From assembly GCA_020200995.1 (NCBI GenBank), contig JAIVHQ010000025.1:1-20091 (forward strand): DNA of 20,091 bases, in the 5' to 3' direction. Position numbers and translations under genes: made by a program. The stretch is from Flavobacteriales bacterium. Its GTDB lineage: Bacteria; Bacteroidota; Bacteroidia; Flavobacteriales_D; Cryomorphaceae. The notes beneath the pieces were generated by a model. It ran no database searches, was not told where the DNA came from, and saw only the letters and a program-made list of their open reading frames with translations. Every line of letters starts with the position of its first letter. The stretch's first letter is position 1. This document shows, piece by piece, positions 1-7,717 of this stretch.

Positions 1-603
1 GCCGAATTCACGTTTCAATCCTGTATCAAACTATCACTGATTCCCGGAATCGAACTTCTGCCTGAAACCGATTGGGTGTTCTTTTCGAGCCCATCCGGTG
101 TGCGGCTTTTCTTCGACGCTTTTTCGCTTTCCGCAAAATCGAAAATCGCGGTGCTCGGCAGGGGAACCGCAACGGCTTTGCGAGGCACGGGGCGAATCCC
201 CGATTTCGTTCCCGAGACCACAGACGTTCAGGCAGCCGTGGAGGCTTTTGCCAATTTGCCGAAAGGCAATGAGACCGTGCTCTACCCGCGCAGCTCGGAA
301 AGTCTGCTCAGGTTGCGCACCGCCATTCCCGCTGAAAGTCTCGTCGATTTCCCGTTCTACCTCACCCTTCCCGACCCGCCCGACGCTCCGTCGGATGCGG
401 ATTACCTCGTGTTCACATCTCCCAGCAACGCCGGGGCATATCTCGGCATGCACGAATTGCAGCGGGGACAAAAGGCTGTCGCCATAGGCCGCAGCACGGC
501 AACTCGGATATCAGAAGAGGGTTTGACCGACTTTTTGGTAAGCACTGCGCCCACGCCAGAGGGGGTGTGGCGATGCATCGCTCAGGACGCAAGAATTACT
601 TAG
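1..603 (+). CDS. hemD: Uroporphyrinogen-III synthase, 5'-truncated by window edge
   Basis: The frame is open from the first base, so the true start lies upstream; about 200 residues are visible. The product should cyclise and invert ring D of hydroxymethylbilane to give uroporphyrinogen III in cytoplasmic haem synthesis. Family hallmarks are two matching alpha/beta lobes. The first carries VFFSSPSG near visible residue 25, then KIAVLGRGTA. The second carries YLVFTSPSNAGAYL followed by KAVAIGRSTATRI, the classic 'T/S-S-x-N-A ... A-I-G-x-x-T-A' pattern. In Bacteroidota such a copy often follows hemC, which would lie outside the window. It is clearly different from the second hemD-type gene at 2759-3302. 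Only the N-terminal few tens of residues seem to be missing. The family call is firm; the operon context is inferred. Confidence 0.88.
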   Translation, partial: AEFTFQSCIKLSLIPGIELLPETDWVFFSSPSGVRLFFDAFSLSAKSKIAVLGRGTATALRGTGRIPDFVPETTDVQAAVEAFANLPKGNETVLYPRSSESLLRLRTAIPAESLVDFPFYLTLPDPPDAPSDADYLVFTSPSNAGAYLGMHELQRGQKAVAIGRSTATRISEEGLTDFLVSTAPTPEGVWRCIAQDARIT

Positions 604-678
604 AGGCTGTTCATGTAGTCAAGAGGCTGATTCAGAAAGTTCATTATCAAGGCGTACGCAGGATTGAAAAGCAAGGAG

Positions 679-694
679 TCCCGCCGCGGCGGGA
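679..694. repeat. Perfect 16-bp GC-rich palindrome between convergent genes
   Basis: In the gap between the hemD stop (603) and the gcdH stop (769, minus strand) there is a perfect 16-base palindrome, TCCCGCCGCGGCGGGA. It is flanked by AGTC-like and GACT-like arms that nearly extend it. It could act as a bidirectional terminator stem, but no T-run follows on either side. Its sequence also resembles the CGGGATGAC-type repetitive extragenic elements known in many bacteria. The palindrome is seen directly; its role is not known. Confidence 0.4.
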
Positions 695-768
695 TGACTG
701 GCTTAAGAAAGTGCATCGCCGATCCAAGATCAAGCCGAGGGCATGAGAATGGACTTTATGGACAGCCT

Positions 769-1947
769 CTATTTAAATGCGCTTTCCCCGGTAATATCGA
801 ATCCGGTAATCAGCAGGTGAATATCGTGGGTGCCTTCATAAGTCACCACCGATTCGAGGTTCATCATGTGGCGCATGATGGGGTACTCGTTGGTGATGCC
901 CATGCCGCCGTGAATCTGTCGGGCTTCGCGGGCCACTTTCAGGGCCATGTCCACATTGTTGCGCTTGGCCATTGAAATCTGGGCGGTGCTTGCGCGGCCT
1001 TCATTTTTCAATTGTCCGAGGCGGAAGGTGAGGAGCTGTGCTTTGGTGATTTCGGTGATCATCTCGGCCAGCTTTTTTTGCTGAAGCTGAAAAGCTCCGA
1101 TGGGCTTGCCGAACTGATGGCGCTCTTTGGAATACCTGAGTGCAGAGTCGTAGCAATCGAGTGCTGCACCGATGGCTCCCCAGGCGATACCGTAGCGGGC
1201 ACTGTCGAGGCAGCTCAATGGTGCGCCGAGTCCGGACCGTCCGGGAAGGAGGTTTTCCTTGGGAACTTTGACGTTGTCAAATACAAGCTCACCGGTGTTG
1301 CTGGCGCGGAGGCTCCACTTGCCGTGGGTTTCGGGTGTGGTGAATCCTTCCATGCCGCGCTCCACGATGAGGCCGTGAATTCGGCCTTCTTCGTTTTTGG
1401 CCCACACCACTGCGATGTCTGCAAAAGGAGAGTTGGAAATCCACATTTTGGCGCCGTTGAGCACGAAGTGGTCGCCGGCGTCTTTAAAATTGGTGATCAT
1501 ACCGCTGGGGTTTGATCCGTGGTCGGGTTCGGTGAGGCCAAAGCAGCCGATCATTTCGCCGGCCGCGAGTTTGGGGAGGTATTTTTTGCGTTGCTCTTCG
1601 CTTCCGTATTTCCAGATGGGGAACATCACCAACGAGCTTTGCACCGATGAGGTGGAGCGGAGGCCGCTGTCGCAGCGCTCGAGTTCCTGCATGATGATGC
1701 CGTAGGAAATCTGGTCGAGGCCGGCGCCGCCGTACTCTTCGGGAATGTAGGGCCCGAAAGCACCGATCTCGGCCATGCCCGGAATTACGTGCTTCGGAAA
1801 ATCTGCTTTTTCGTAGTATTCTTCAATAATCGGAGACATCTCTTTCTTCACCCAGGCCCGTGCAGAATCACGCACAAGCTTGTGCTCATCACTGAGCAAT
1901 TCATCCATCAAATAATAATCGTGTCCTTGGTATTGATCCGTTCGCAT
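769..1947 (-). CDS. gcdH: Acyl-CoA dehydrogenase, glutaryl-CoA dehydrogenase type
   Basis: A 392-residue FAD-dependent acyl-CoA dehydrogenase of full family length. It most resembles glutaryl-CoA dehydrogenase, which oxidises and decarboxylates glutaryl-CoA to crotonyl-CoA in lysine and tryptophan breakdown. Diagnostic stretches are CDSGLRSTSSVQSSLVM, which holds the arginine that binds the glutaryl carboxylate; CFGLTEPDHGSNPSGM, the FAD/substrate loop; GKWSLRASNTGELVF; and LDSARYGIAWGAIGA. The C-terminus has VTYEGTHDIH, whose Glu near residue 371 is the catalytic base. The ATG at 1947 is supported by a Bacteroidota -7 element 18 bases upstream. It stands alone on the minus strand, convergent with hemD and divergent from the DUF4271 gene. 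Specificity for glutaryl-CoA rather than another acyl-CoA is inferred from similarity. Confidence 0.92.
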   Translation of the reverse strand: MRTDQYQGHDYYLMDELLSDEHKLVRDSARAWVKKEMSPIIEEYYEKADFPKHVIPGMAEIGAFGPYIPEEYGGAGLDQISYGIIMQELERCDSGLRSTSSVQSSLVMFPIWKYGSEEQRKKYLPKLAAGEMIGCFGLTEPDHGSNPSGMITNFKDAGDHFVLNGAKMWISNSPFADIAVVWAKNEEGRIHGLIVERGMEGFTTPETHGKWSLRASNTGELVFDNVKVPKENLLPGRSGLGAPLSCLDSARYGIAWGAIGAALDCYDSALRYSKERHQFGKPIGAFQLQQKKLAEMITEITKAQLLTFRLGQLKNEGRASTAQISMAKRNNVDMALKVAREARQIHGGMGITNEYPIMRHMMNLESVVTYEGTHDIHLLITGFDITGESAFK

Positions 1948-1965
1948 GTATTTAATTTTTCGCCT

Positions 1966-1974
1966 GCAAAGATA
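1966..1974 (-). promoter_or_regulatory. Bacteroidota -7 promoter element for gcdH
   Basis: Read on the minus strand this is TATCTTTGC, matching the Bacteroidota sigma-A -7 consensus TAnnTTTG. It lies about 18 bases before the gcdH ATG. A clear -33 TTG box at the usual distance was not found, so the call rests on the -7 match and position. Confidence 0.5.
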
Positions 1975-2027
1975 ACCATAATGATCGTGAAGAGTTCAGT
2001 CGTTTTTTTTGCGAGTTTTGTACGCAC

Positions 2028-2738
2028 ATGAATTTCCAGGTCCTCATTTTACAAATCGACATTGCCCCGGAGCTGCGCCCGTCGCCCAACCTGTTCGAGG
2101 ACTGGATGCTTGCGGTTTTTTTTGTGACTTTGCTGAGCATTGCTTACGTGCGGATAGCATATCAGCGGAGGCTGCAGCGCCTGTTTAGCAGTTTGCTGCG
2201 CATCCAGATTTTACGGCAGGTGATGCGTGAGGAGCTCGTGTTTTCGCACCGCGCTTCGGTTTTTCTCTTTTTCAATTTCGTCCTGCTGGCAGCATTGATC
2301 ATCTATATGGCTTTGAAATTTTACGGCGCTACTCTGCCGGCGGGCGAGGGGTTGCAGTCGTACGGCATCCTTGCGGGTGCTGTGGCTGGTGTTTATTTTG
2401 GAAAGTTGCTATTGAACCGATTCATTCGCCGGCTGCTTTCCGAAGCGGGCCTGATTCGGGAATACCTCTTTGAAGTGTTTTTGGTCAATAAGGTGGCCGG
2501 CTTGTTCGCGATACCGCTGGCGCTCGCTATGGCATTTCTGAACATTGGAAATGTGGCGCCGCTTTTTATCGCCGCGCTCTTTTTGGGGTTGGCAATGCTT
2601 GTCTACAGAATGTTTCAAGGACTCTTAATGTCGGCTACTTACCCTGTTTCTCCGGTGTACATTATTTTGTACCTTTGCACCCTCGAATTACTGCCCTTTT
2701 TTGTGCTTGTCAAAGCATTGGAACGGGGCTTAATTTAA
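2028..2738 (+). CDS. DUF4271 family integral membrane protein
   Basis: A 236-residue polytopic membrane protein with about six hydrophobic segments (roughly residues 27-47, 78-100, 108-128, 150-170, 174-196, 205-228). A basic cytoplasmic-type loop lies between the first two (YQRRLQRLF ... RQVMREELVF). It fits the DUF4271 family, which is found almost only in Bacteroidota and typically sits directly upstream of a hemD-type gene, as here (20 bases between stop and next ATG). No catalytic motif is visible and the function is unknown. Linkage to the hemD-type gene suggests a shared transcript. The ATG at 2028 is the natural start. It is divergent from gcdH, with an intergenic space of 80 bases. 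Confidence 0.8.
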   Translation: MNFQVLILQIDIAPELRPSPNLFEDWMLAVFFVTLLSIAYVRIAYQRRLQRLFSSLLRIQILRQVMREELVFSHRASVFLFFNFVLLAALIIYMALKFYGATLPAGEGLQSYGILAGAVAGVYFGKLLLNRFIRRLLSEAGLIREYLFEVFLVNKVAGLFAIPLALAMAFLNIGNVAPLFIAALFLGLAMLVYRMFQGLLMSATYPVSPVYIILYLCTLELLPFFVLVKALERGLI

Positions 2739-2758
2739 AAAAACAGAGAGGCGTGCCC

Positions 2759-3302
2759 ATGGCAGAAAAAGTTAAGACGATTTTAATATCACAACCCGAA
2801 CCCACTTCGGAAAAATCACCCTACTTCGAATTATCTGAAAAGCTCAAAGTCCGCGTTGACTTCAGGCCTTTTATTCACGTCGAGGGTGTGTCGGCCAAAG
2901 AATTTCGGCAAGAGCGGGTCAATATTTTGGAGCACACCGGGGTAATTCTCACCAGCCGAAATGCCGTGCTCAGATATCCACAAGCGCAACATCACCGACC
3001 TGCTCGAGAAGCACAATATTAAGTACACCAAGTCGGTGTTTTACCGCACCGTGTGCAGCGACCTTTCAGACCTCGCCGATGTGAATTACGACATGCTCGT
3101 GTTTTTCAGCCCTTCCGGGATAGAGTCACTCCTGAAAAACTTTCCCGATTTTAAGCAAAACAATACCCGCATCGCCGCTTTTGGTACCACCACCGCCGAC
3201 GCGGTAAAGCAGGCGGGCCTCAATCTCGATGTTCACGCCCCGGCTCCCGGCCTCCCTTCCATGTCGATGGCCATTGAGAGTTACGTTAAAAAGCTCAAGT
3301 AA
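2759..3302 (+). pseudogene. hemD: HemD-type uroporphyrinogen-III synthase, disrupted by internal deletion
   Basis: The first part (from the ATG at 2759, preceded by a GAGAGG ribosome site) reads as the standard Bacteroidota HemD N-terminus: ILISQPEP, SPYFELSEKLKVRVDFRPF, GVSAKEFRQERVNI, VILTSRNAV. At about 2962-2975 the frame breaks. The family then resumes in another frame with SDIHKRNITDLLEKHNIKYTKSVFYRTV, DMLVFFSPSGIESLLKNFPDF, TRIAAFGTTTADAV and a C-terminus ending at 3302. From memory of the family (about 245-250 residues) some 65-75 central residues are missing. This is therefore an out-of-frame deletion of about 200 bases rather than a one-base slip. As written, the first frame stops at 3022 after a short unrelated tail. 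Either the gene is a real pseudogene, with the copy at 1-603 supplying the activity, or the assembly lost bases here. Confidence 0.8.
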
Positions 3303-3309
3303 TACGCCC

Positions 3310-3337
3310 GGCCGCAGCAGGTTTGCGGCCTGTTTTT
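3310..3337 (+). terminator. Rho-independent terminator-like hairpin after the hemD-type gene
   Basis: Seven bases GGCCGCA (3310-3316) pair perfectly with TGCGGCC (3324-3330) around a 7-base loop, followed by TGTTTTT. It lies 7 bases after the hemD-type stop and 33 bases before rnpA. It probably ends or attenuates the DUF4271–hemD transcript, leaving rnpA with its own start of transcription. Confidence 0.6.
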
Positions 3338-3369
3338 GCCCTCGGCAGGCCTAACAAGCGCAAAATACA

Positions 3370-3831
3370 ATGGCGTCAAAGCGTTTTCCGAAAAGTGAGC
3401 GGCTTTGCTCGAAGAACGACATTGAGACGTTGTTTTCAGGAAAAACCGAAGGCGATTCCCCTGTGGGAAAAACAAGGGTGCGGAATGTAGCACTGCGCTG
3501 GACCTTGCGCAACGCCGCCTCCAATGACCCACTCTGTAAAGTGCTCGTTTCAGTCCCCAAGCGAAACCTGAAAAAAGCCGTGGCACGCATCCGTGTAAAG
3601 CGGATGCTGCGGGAGATATACCGCTCCGATAAGTCGATGTGGCAAAAAGTCCCCGCCTCAGCCAATAAAGTGATGCTCATCGCTGTTATCTATACAGGTC
3701 GGGAAGTGCCAACATTTAAAAGCCTGGAGCGGGACTGCCATGAGGCTGCCGCCAAAATTGTAATGCCCAAGTCACCGCAGAATCCTACGCCTGCCGATAA
3801 AAATGCGGGGGATGTGAGCACAATGGAATGA
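3370..3831 (+). CDS. rnpA: Ribonuclease P protein component
   Basis: A 153-residue basic protein that binds the RNase P RNA and helps cleave 5' leaders from precursor tRNAs. The N-terminus FPKSERLCSKNDIETLF is the usual RnpA opening (in other species 'F.K.eRL....df..vf'). The core is VLVSVPKRNLKKAVARIRVKRMLREIYR, the family's RNA-binding helix. The usual RNR motif reads R-I-R here, with Ile in place of the conserved Asn. There is an acidic, low-complexity C-terminal extension beyond the fold (about residues 136-153), so it is somewhat longer than the typical 115-135 residues. Placement between a hemD-type gene and an S41 peptidase matches the usual Bacteroidota arrangement. The call is firm. 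Confidence 0.92.
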   Translation: MASKRFPKSERLCSKNDIETLFSGKTEGDSPVGKTRVRNVALRWTLRNAASNDPLCKVLVSVPKRNLKKAVARIRVKRMLREIYRSDKSMWQKVPASANKVMLIAVIYTGREVPTFKSLERDCHEAAAKIVMPKSPQNPTPADKNAGDVSTME

Positions 3832-3866
3832 AGATTGTAATTTTATCGAGAATAATATAGATCGGG

Positions 3867-5522
3867 ATGAAAAGAAACTTAAAGAGAACCCTCGTGGTAG
3901 CTGCCTTCGCTGTGGTTGCCGGGGTCAGCATTTTTGGCGTTAAGCTCAAGGACAATTTCTTCGAAATTTCTAAAAACCTTGAGATTTTTGCCACCCTGTA
4001 CAGGGAGCTCAACATGTTTTATGTGGACGAGACCCAGCCTGGCGATCTGATGAAAACGGGCATCGACGCCATGCTCGAATCGCTCGACCCCTACACCAAT
4101 TACATCACAGAGAGCGATATTGAAGACTTTCGGTTTATGACCACGGGTCAATATGGCGGGATCGGCAGTTTGATCAGAGCGGTGGATGACGAAATTTACA
4201 TTTCAGAGCCGTACGAAGGATTTCCCGCACAGGAAAGCGGTTTGAAAGCGGGCGACCGAATCCTGAAGATAGACGGTAAGGATGTGAAGGGCAAAGACCA
4301 GGAAGAAATCAGCGCCATGCTGAAGGGACAGTCCGGCACGGAGCTTACAGTGACAGTGAAGCGCTTTGAAGAAACCATTGAGGTGCCCATCAAGCGGCGC
4401 GAGATCAAAATACCCGATGTGCCTTATTACGGAATGATCGATGACAAGATCGGGTATATCCGCCTCACTAGCTTTACGCGATCGGCGAGCAAGGAAGTGA
4501 AAGCTGCCTTCAAAGAGCTGAAAGAAGACCACGGCATGGAGCAACTCGTTTTTGACCTTCGGGGCAACGGCGGCGGACTGCTGATGGAGGCGGTAAACAT
4601 TGTGAACATCTTCGTGCCGAAAGGCCAGGAAGTGGTGAAGACAAAAGGAAAAGTATCGCAGTGGGAGAGAGCCCACAACACCCAGAATGACCCGACCGAC
4701 CTGGAGATCCCGCTGGTAATCCTTGTGGATGGCGGCAGCGCTTCAGCCTCTGAAATCGTGGCCGGGACCATCCAGGACCTCGATCGTGGCGTGGTGATCG
4801 GATCGCGCACTTTCGGTAAAGGGCTCGTGCAGGAAACCCGACCCCTGCAATACAACAGCCGACTAAAGCTCACCGTGGCCAAATACTACATTCCCAGCGG
4901 ACGGTGCATCCAAAAACTCGACTACAGCCACCGCGATTTTGACGGAAAGGTAGAGGAAGTGCCCGACTCCCTGCTGAAGGTTTTTACCACCAGAGGCGGA
5001 CGCAAAGTGATCGACGGCCGCGGCATTGACCCCGACATAGAAATCGAAGACAGGGAGTATCCCGAAGTGCTCTCCAGCCTGATGTACGAGAGCCTTTTCT
5101 TCCTCTACGCCACGGAGTATGCCGCATCGAGAGACGCGCTGGCCCCTGCAGCGGAGTTCAACCTTTCCGACGAGGAATACGCGGCATTTACCACCTACCT
5201 CGAGGGCAAGGATTACAGCTACACCACGGCCACCGAAGAGGATTTGGAAGAATTAATCGAGACTGCCAAGCGAGAGAAGTACTTCAACCTGGCCGAGGAG
5301 GAATTTAAGATTTTGGAGCAGAAACTTGAAAAGAAAAAGAACAAGGACCTCACGCTCTTTAGGGATGACATTCAAAAAGTACTGGAAAATGAAATTGTAT
5401 CCCGGTTCCATTTTCAGCGCGGCCGCATAGAAGCCACCCTGGCTTCAGATGACGCTGTCACGGAAGCCAAAGTGATTCTGAAGAACAGTTCGCGGTACAA
5501 GGGAATTTTACAACCGGCTTGA
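3867..5522 (+). CDS. S41 family C-terminal-processing peptidase (CtpA/Prc-like)
   Basis: A 551-residue envelope protease. Residues about 7-25 form an N-terminal signal or membrane anchor, so it should act in the periplasm. An N-terminal helical region (ITESDIEDF near 80) leads into a PDZ domain (about 95-175: GGIGSLIRAVDD, ESGLKAGDRILKIDGKDV). The peptidase domain follows, with GYIRLTSF, LVFDLRGNGGGLL and the Ser/Lys dyad. The nucleophile is Ser293 in GGSASASEIVAG and the general base Lys318 in SRTFGKGLVQ, 25 residues apart as in E. coli Prc and B. subtilis CtpB. Charged helices close the C-terminus. It lies 35 bases after rnpA, in the order common in Bacteroidota. Such enzymes trim exposed C-termini of envelope proteins; the natural substrate here is unknown. 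Confidence 0.93.
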   Translation: MKRNLKRTLVVAAFAVVAGVSIFGVKLKDNFFEISKNLEIFATLYRELNMFYVDETQPGDLMKTGIDAMLESLDPYTNYITESDIEDFRFMTTGQYGGIGSLIRAVDDEIYISEPYEGFPAQESGLKAGDRILKIDGKDVKGKDQEEISAMLKGQSGTELTVTVKRFEETIEVPIKRREIKIPDVPYYGMIDDKIGYIRLTSFTRSASKEVKAAFKELKEDHGMEQLVFDLRGNGGGLLMEAVNIVNIFVPKGQEVVKTKGKVSQWERAHNTQNDPTDLEIPLVILVDGGSASASEIVAGTIQDLDRGVVIGSRTFGKGLVQETRPLQYNSRLKLTVAKYYIPSGRCIQKLDYSHRDFDGKVEEVPDSLLKVFTTRGGRKVIDGRGIDPDIEIEDREYPEVLSSLMYESLFFLYATEYAASRDALAPAAEFNLSDEEYAAFTTYLEGKDYSYTTATEEDLEELIETAKREKYFNLAEEEFKILEQKLEKKKNKDLTLFRDDIQKVLENEIVSRFHFQRGRIEATLASDDAVTEAKVILKNSSRYKGILQPA

Positions 5523-5547
5523 TCCAACCTCTGCTACTCCGAAAGTT

Positions 5548-7086
5548 TTGAGCCGAAATTCCGAGTTGACCAAGCATATTCAAACCTTCCTCTTGTGCTT
5601 TACAGCATTAGGGATGGCCAATTTGAACTTGCTCATGAGCATCGGCACCATTGCGCTGCTCATCCTTTGGTTTTTTCGGCCCGGGACTGCGGAGGGATGG
5701 AAACTCCTCAAAGCGAACCGCACGGCTTTGGCGATGGCCGGTTTATTTCTGATACATATCGTCTGGGTGATCAACACCGAAGACCTTGCATACGCTGCCA
5801 AAGATCTGAGAATAAAGCTGCCGCTACTTGTTTTTGCCGTGGTACTGGGAGGTTCAAACATAAGCCGTAAACAAGTAAAATATGTCTTCGCAGCCCTTGC
5901 CGCGGGCATTTGGTTGGCTTCAATAAGGGCCTACATTACCTACCTTTCCATCAATGAATCTTTCTATGAGTTTCGCGGCATCGTACAGGGCATTAGCCAT
6001 ATAAGGCTCAGCCTGATGATGGTGCTGGTTGTGGCGGCCATTTTCCACTACCGACGTGAATTCGGACCTGTTCTTAAAGCTCTGGCCGTCCTCACGTTGC
6101 TAAATATCCTGCTGTTTTTCAATATTCTTCAATCTGCCAGTGGCATTATCATCACTGTCATAGTGCTCGTTTTTTCCCTGTTTTATGCTGCTAAAAAGCG
6201 AAAGGGTGCTGTCGGGGTGGCGGTGGTGGCCTTGATTTTAGCTGTTGTTGGAGTGGCCGCAGGCATTGGGGTGAAAGACTACTACAGCCGCTACTTCACT
6301 TCAGAACAGAGCTTTGAAGGCCTCCCGACCCACACTGCTTCGGGCAATCCGTATTCACACAACACTTCGATTGGTCAGGTTGAGAACGGGCACTATACCT
6401 TCCTCTACGTTGCTGAATATGAAATGGCGCAAGCCTGGGAAGAACGAAGTGACCATGCAGTCATGGGAGATGAGCGCATACTCGAAAGGGCTGCATTGAT
6501 TCGTTACCTCACCTCCAAGGGCCTTACCAAAGACAGAGAGGGGGTTGAGGCACTTAGCGAAAAGGACGTCGACAACATCGAGAAAGGATTTCCCAGTGTG
6601 GTGTACACGAGAAAAAGGGGGCTGGCCTTGCGCTTTCACACCACAGTGTTTGGCTACCATCAGTTTCGGGTCACCGAAAATGCCGGGGGCTCATCCCTCT
6701 TTCAGCGGCTTGTGTTCTGGAAGGCGGCTACCGTCTTGATTTCGGAAAACTTTTGGACCGGAACGGGCACAGGTGACCTGAAGAAAGCCTTTATTGACAT
6801 TTACGATGAGAGCAGTATGAACCTGGCCGAACAATACCGCCTGCGGGCCCACAACCAGTTTCTGACCTTCTTTATCTCTTTCGGTTTGGTTGGTTTTATC
6901 TACTTCTTTGCCATGTTTTTGGTGCCGTTTTTCGGCGGCAAGATTTCATATCTCCACATGGCATTTTTGTTGATTGCATTCGTGGCCTGCCTCACTGAGG
7001 ACACTTTGGAAACCCAGGCGGGCGTTACCTTTTTCTCTTTTTTCTACGGGCTGCTCTCGGCGCGGACGCGGAGTTTGAAGGACTGA
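5548..7086 (+). CDS. O-antigen ligase-like (Wzy/WaaL family) membrane protein
   Basis: A 512-residue polytopic protein with about ten or more membrane helices and one large external loop (about residues 248-425). The second half ends that loop with LRAHNQFLTFFISFGLVGFIYFFAMF; a His-Asn pair (His435) just before a helix is typical of the O-antigen ligase/polymerase superfamily (Wzy_C). Members join sugar polymers to a lipid or protein carrier on the outer face of the inner membrane. No glycosyltransferase or sugar-synthesis genes lie nearby, so the substrate cannot be guessed. I chose the TTG at 5548, 26 bases after the S41 stop, because the first in-frame ATG would remove 22 residues including part of the first helix. 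That start is uncertain. Confidence 0.75.
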   Translation: MSRNSELTKHIQTFLLCFTALGMANLNLLMSIGTIALLILWFFRPGTAEGWKLLKANRTALAMAGLFLIHIVWVINTEDLAYAAKDLRIKLPLLVFAVVLGGSNISRKQVKYVFAALAAGIWLASIRAYITYLSINESFYEFRGIVQGISHIRLSLMMVLVVAAIFHYRREFGPVLKALAVLTLLNILLFFNILQSASGIIITVIVLVFSLFYAAKKRKGAVGVAVVALILAVVGVAAGIGVKDYYSRYFTSEQSFEGLPTHTASGNPYSHNTSIGQVENGHYTFLYVAEYEMAQAWEERSDHAVMGDERILERAALIRYLTSKGLTKDREGVEALSEKDVDNIEKGFPSVVYTRKRGLALRFHTTVFGYHQFRVTENAGGSSLFQRLVFWKAATVLISENFWTGTGTGDLKKAFIDIYDESSMNLAEQYRLRAHNQFLTFFISFGLVGFIYFFAMFLVPFFGGKISYLHMAFLLIAFVACLTEDTLETQAGVTFFSFFYGLLSARTRSLKD

Positions 7087-7185
7087 TTCAATCATCCGAT
7101 GCATGGTACAAAGGCTCCACGGCATCTTTATGAATGCAACTTAAATTTTACCGTTCATTGATCAAGCTTGTCGAAGTTCATGCCC

Positions 7186-7249
7186 TCGGGGGCAACAACC
7201 CTTGAGCGCAGAGCCGTCGGGGCTGTTGGCGAACCGGGGGAGTTGAGGG
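7186..7249. repeat. Dispersed repeat, copy A (left of toxin–antitoxin pair)
   Basis: This stretch shares two blocks with 8194-8249 in the same order. A 17-base block (TCGGGGGCAACAACCCT) matches at 15 of 17 positions, and a 22-base block starting GGCGAACCG and ending GAGTTGAGGG matches at 19 of 22. The spacer between them is 8 bases longer here. The two copies bracket the UPF0175/DUF3368 genes in direct orientation. Confidence 0.55.
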
Positions 7250-7428
7250 GGAGCGTGTGGTTTTTCAACGACAGAAAATTTTTCGGACGAGTAATTTTTC
7301 ATCGATTGTCTGTCTGCTCTCACGGTCCCGACCAATTGCATCCATATCCCGAAATCAACGCATGGGCATGATTACCCTTAATTTGGGTAGATCAAGGCAC
7401 TGAATGTCGTTCAGATTGTGAAAATCCT

Positions 7429-7436
7429 TATCTTTA
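7429..7436 (+). promoter_or_regulatory. Possible -7 box for the toxin–antitoxin operon
   Basis: TATCTTTA is one base from the Bacteroidota TAnnTTTG -7 element and lies 14 bases before the antitoxin start at 7451. An imperfect inverted repeat TACCC-N7-GGGTA at 7373-7389, about 40 bases upstream, could be an operator, since such pairs usually repress themselves; that role is conjecture. Confidence 0.3.
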
Positions 7437-7450
7437 CTTAAAACACACCC

Positions 7451-7717
7451 ATGGCGCAGCGAACGATACATATTGAATTGCCCGATGACCTGCTCAATCT
7501 ACTGAATGAGTCGGAGAGGGATTTTTCTGACCGTGTCAAGCGCTCACTGGCCATGCACCTGTACACCCGAGAGATTGTCAGCATCGGAAAGGCTGCCCAA
7601 ATTGCGGGGATGTCACGTTTGGCATTTGAAGATTTGCTCGCCGACCACCGCATCCCCATCTCGCTTCTCGGAGTCCGTGAAGTCGAAGCTGATGCGCGAA
7701 AATTGAAGCGGGGATGA
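7451..7717 (+). CDS. UPF0175 family antitoxin-like protein
   Basis: An 88-residue protein matching the UPF0175 family. The N-terminus IHIELPDDLLNLL is a ribbon-helix-helix-like opening. It is followed by the family's typical helix block FSDRVKRSLAMHLYTREIVSIGKAAQIAGMSRLAFEDLLADHRIPI. The SIGKAAQIAGMSRLAF part looks like a helix-turn-helix, so it probably binds its own promoter. Members are commonly paired with DUF3368 PIN-domain proteins, and here the stop overlaps the next ATG (ATGA, 7714-7717), indicating translational coupling. The inferred role is neutralising the downstream nuclease and repressing the operon. The length is normal for the family. Confidence 0.82.
   Translation: MAQRTIHIELPDDLLNLLNESERDFSDRVKRSLAMHLYTREIVSIGKAAQIAGMSRLAFEDLLADHRIPISLLGVREVEADARKLKRG

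Larger units (their letters stand above)
7087..7450. other. Non-coding stretch before the toxin–antitoxin pair
   Basis: No convincing gene lies here. It contains a CAAGCTTG-centred sequence (about 7162-7178) resembling the 'AGCTTGTCGAA' dispersed repeats seen in many genomes. It also holds repeat copy A (7186-7249), an imperfect inverted repeat TACCC/GGGTA (7373-7389) and a promoter-like box (7429-7436). A short open frame at 7168-7371 overlaps the repeat and has no protein-like features. Confidence 0.5.

Noticed and set aside
664..1515. Plus-strand open frames opposite gcdH
   Set aside because: They are antisense shadows of a well-supported acyl-CoA dehydrogenase.
7168..7371. A 67-codon open frame in the non-coding stretch before the toxin–antitoxin pair
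   Set aside because: It overlaps the dispersed repeat, has no ribosome site and no protein-like pattern.
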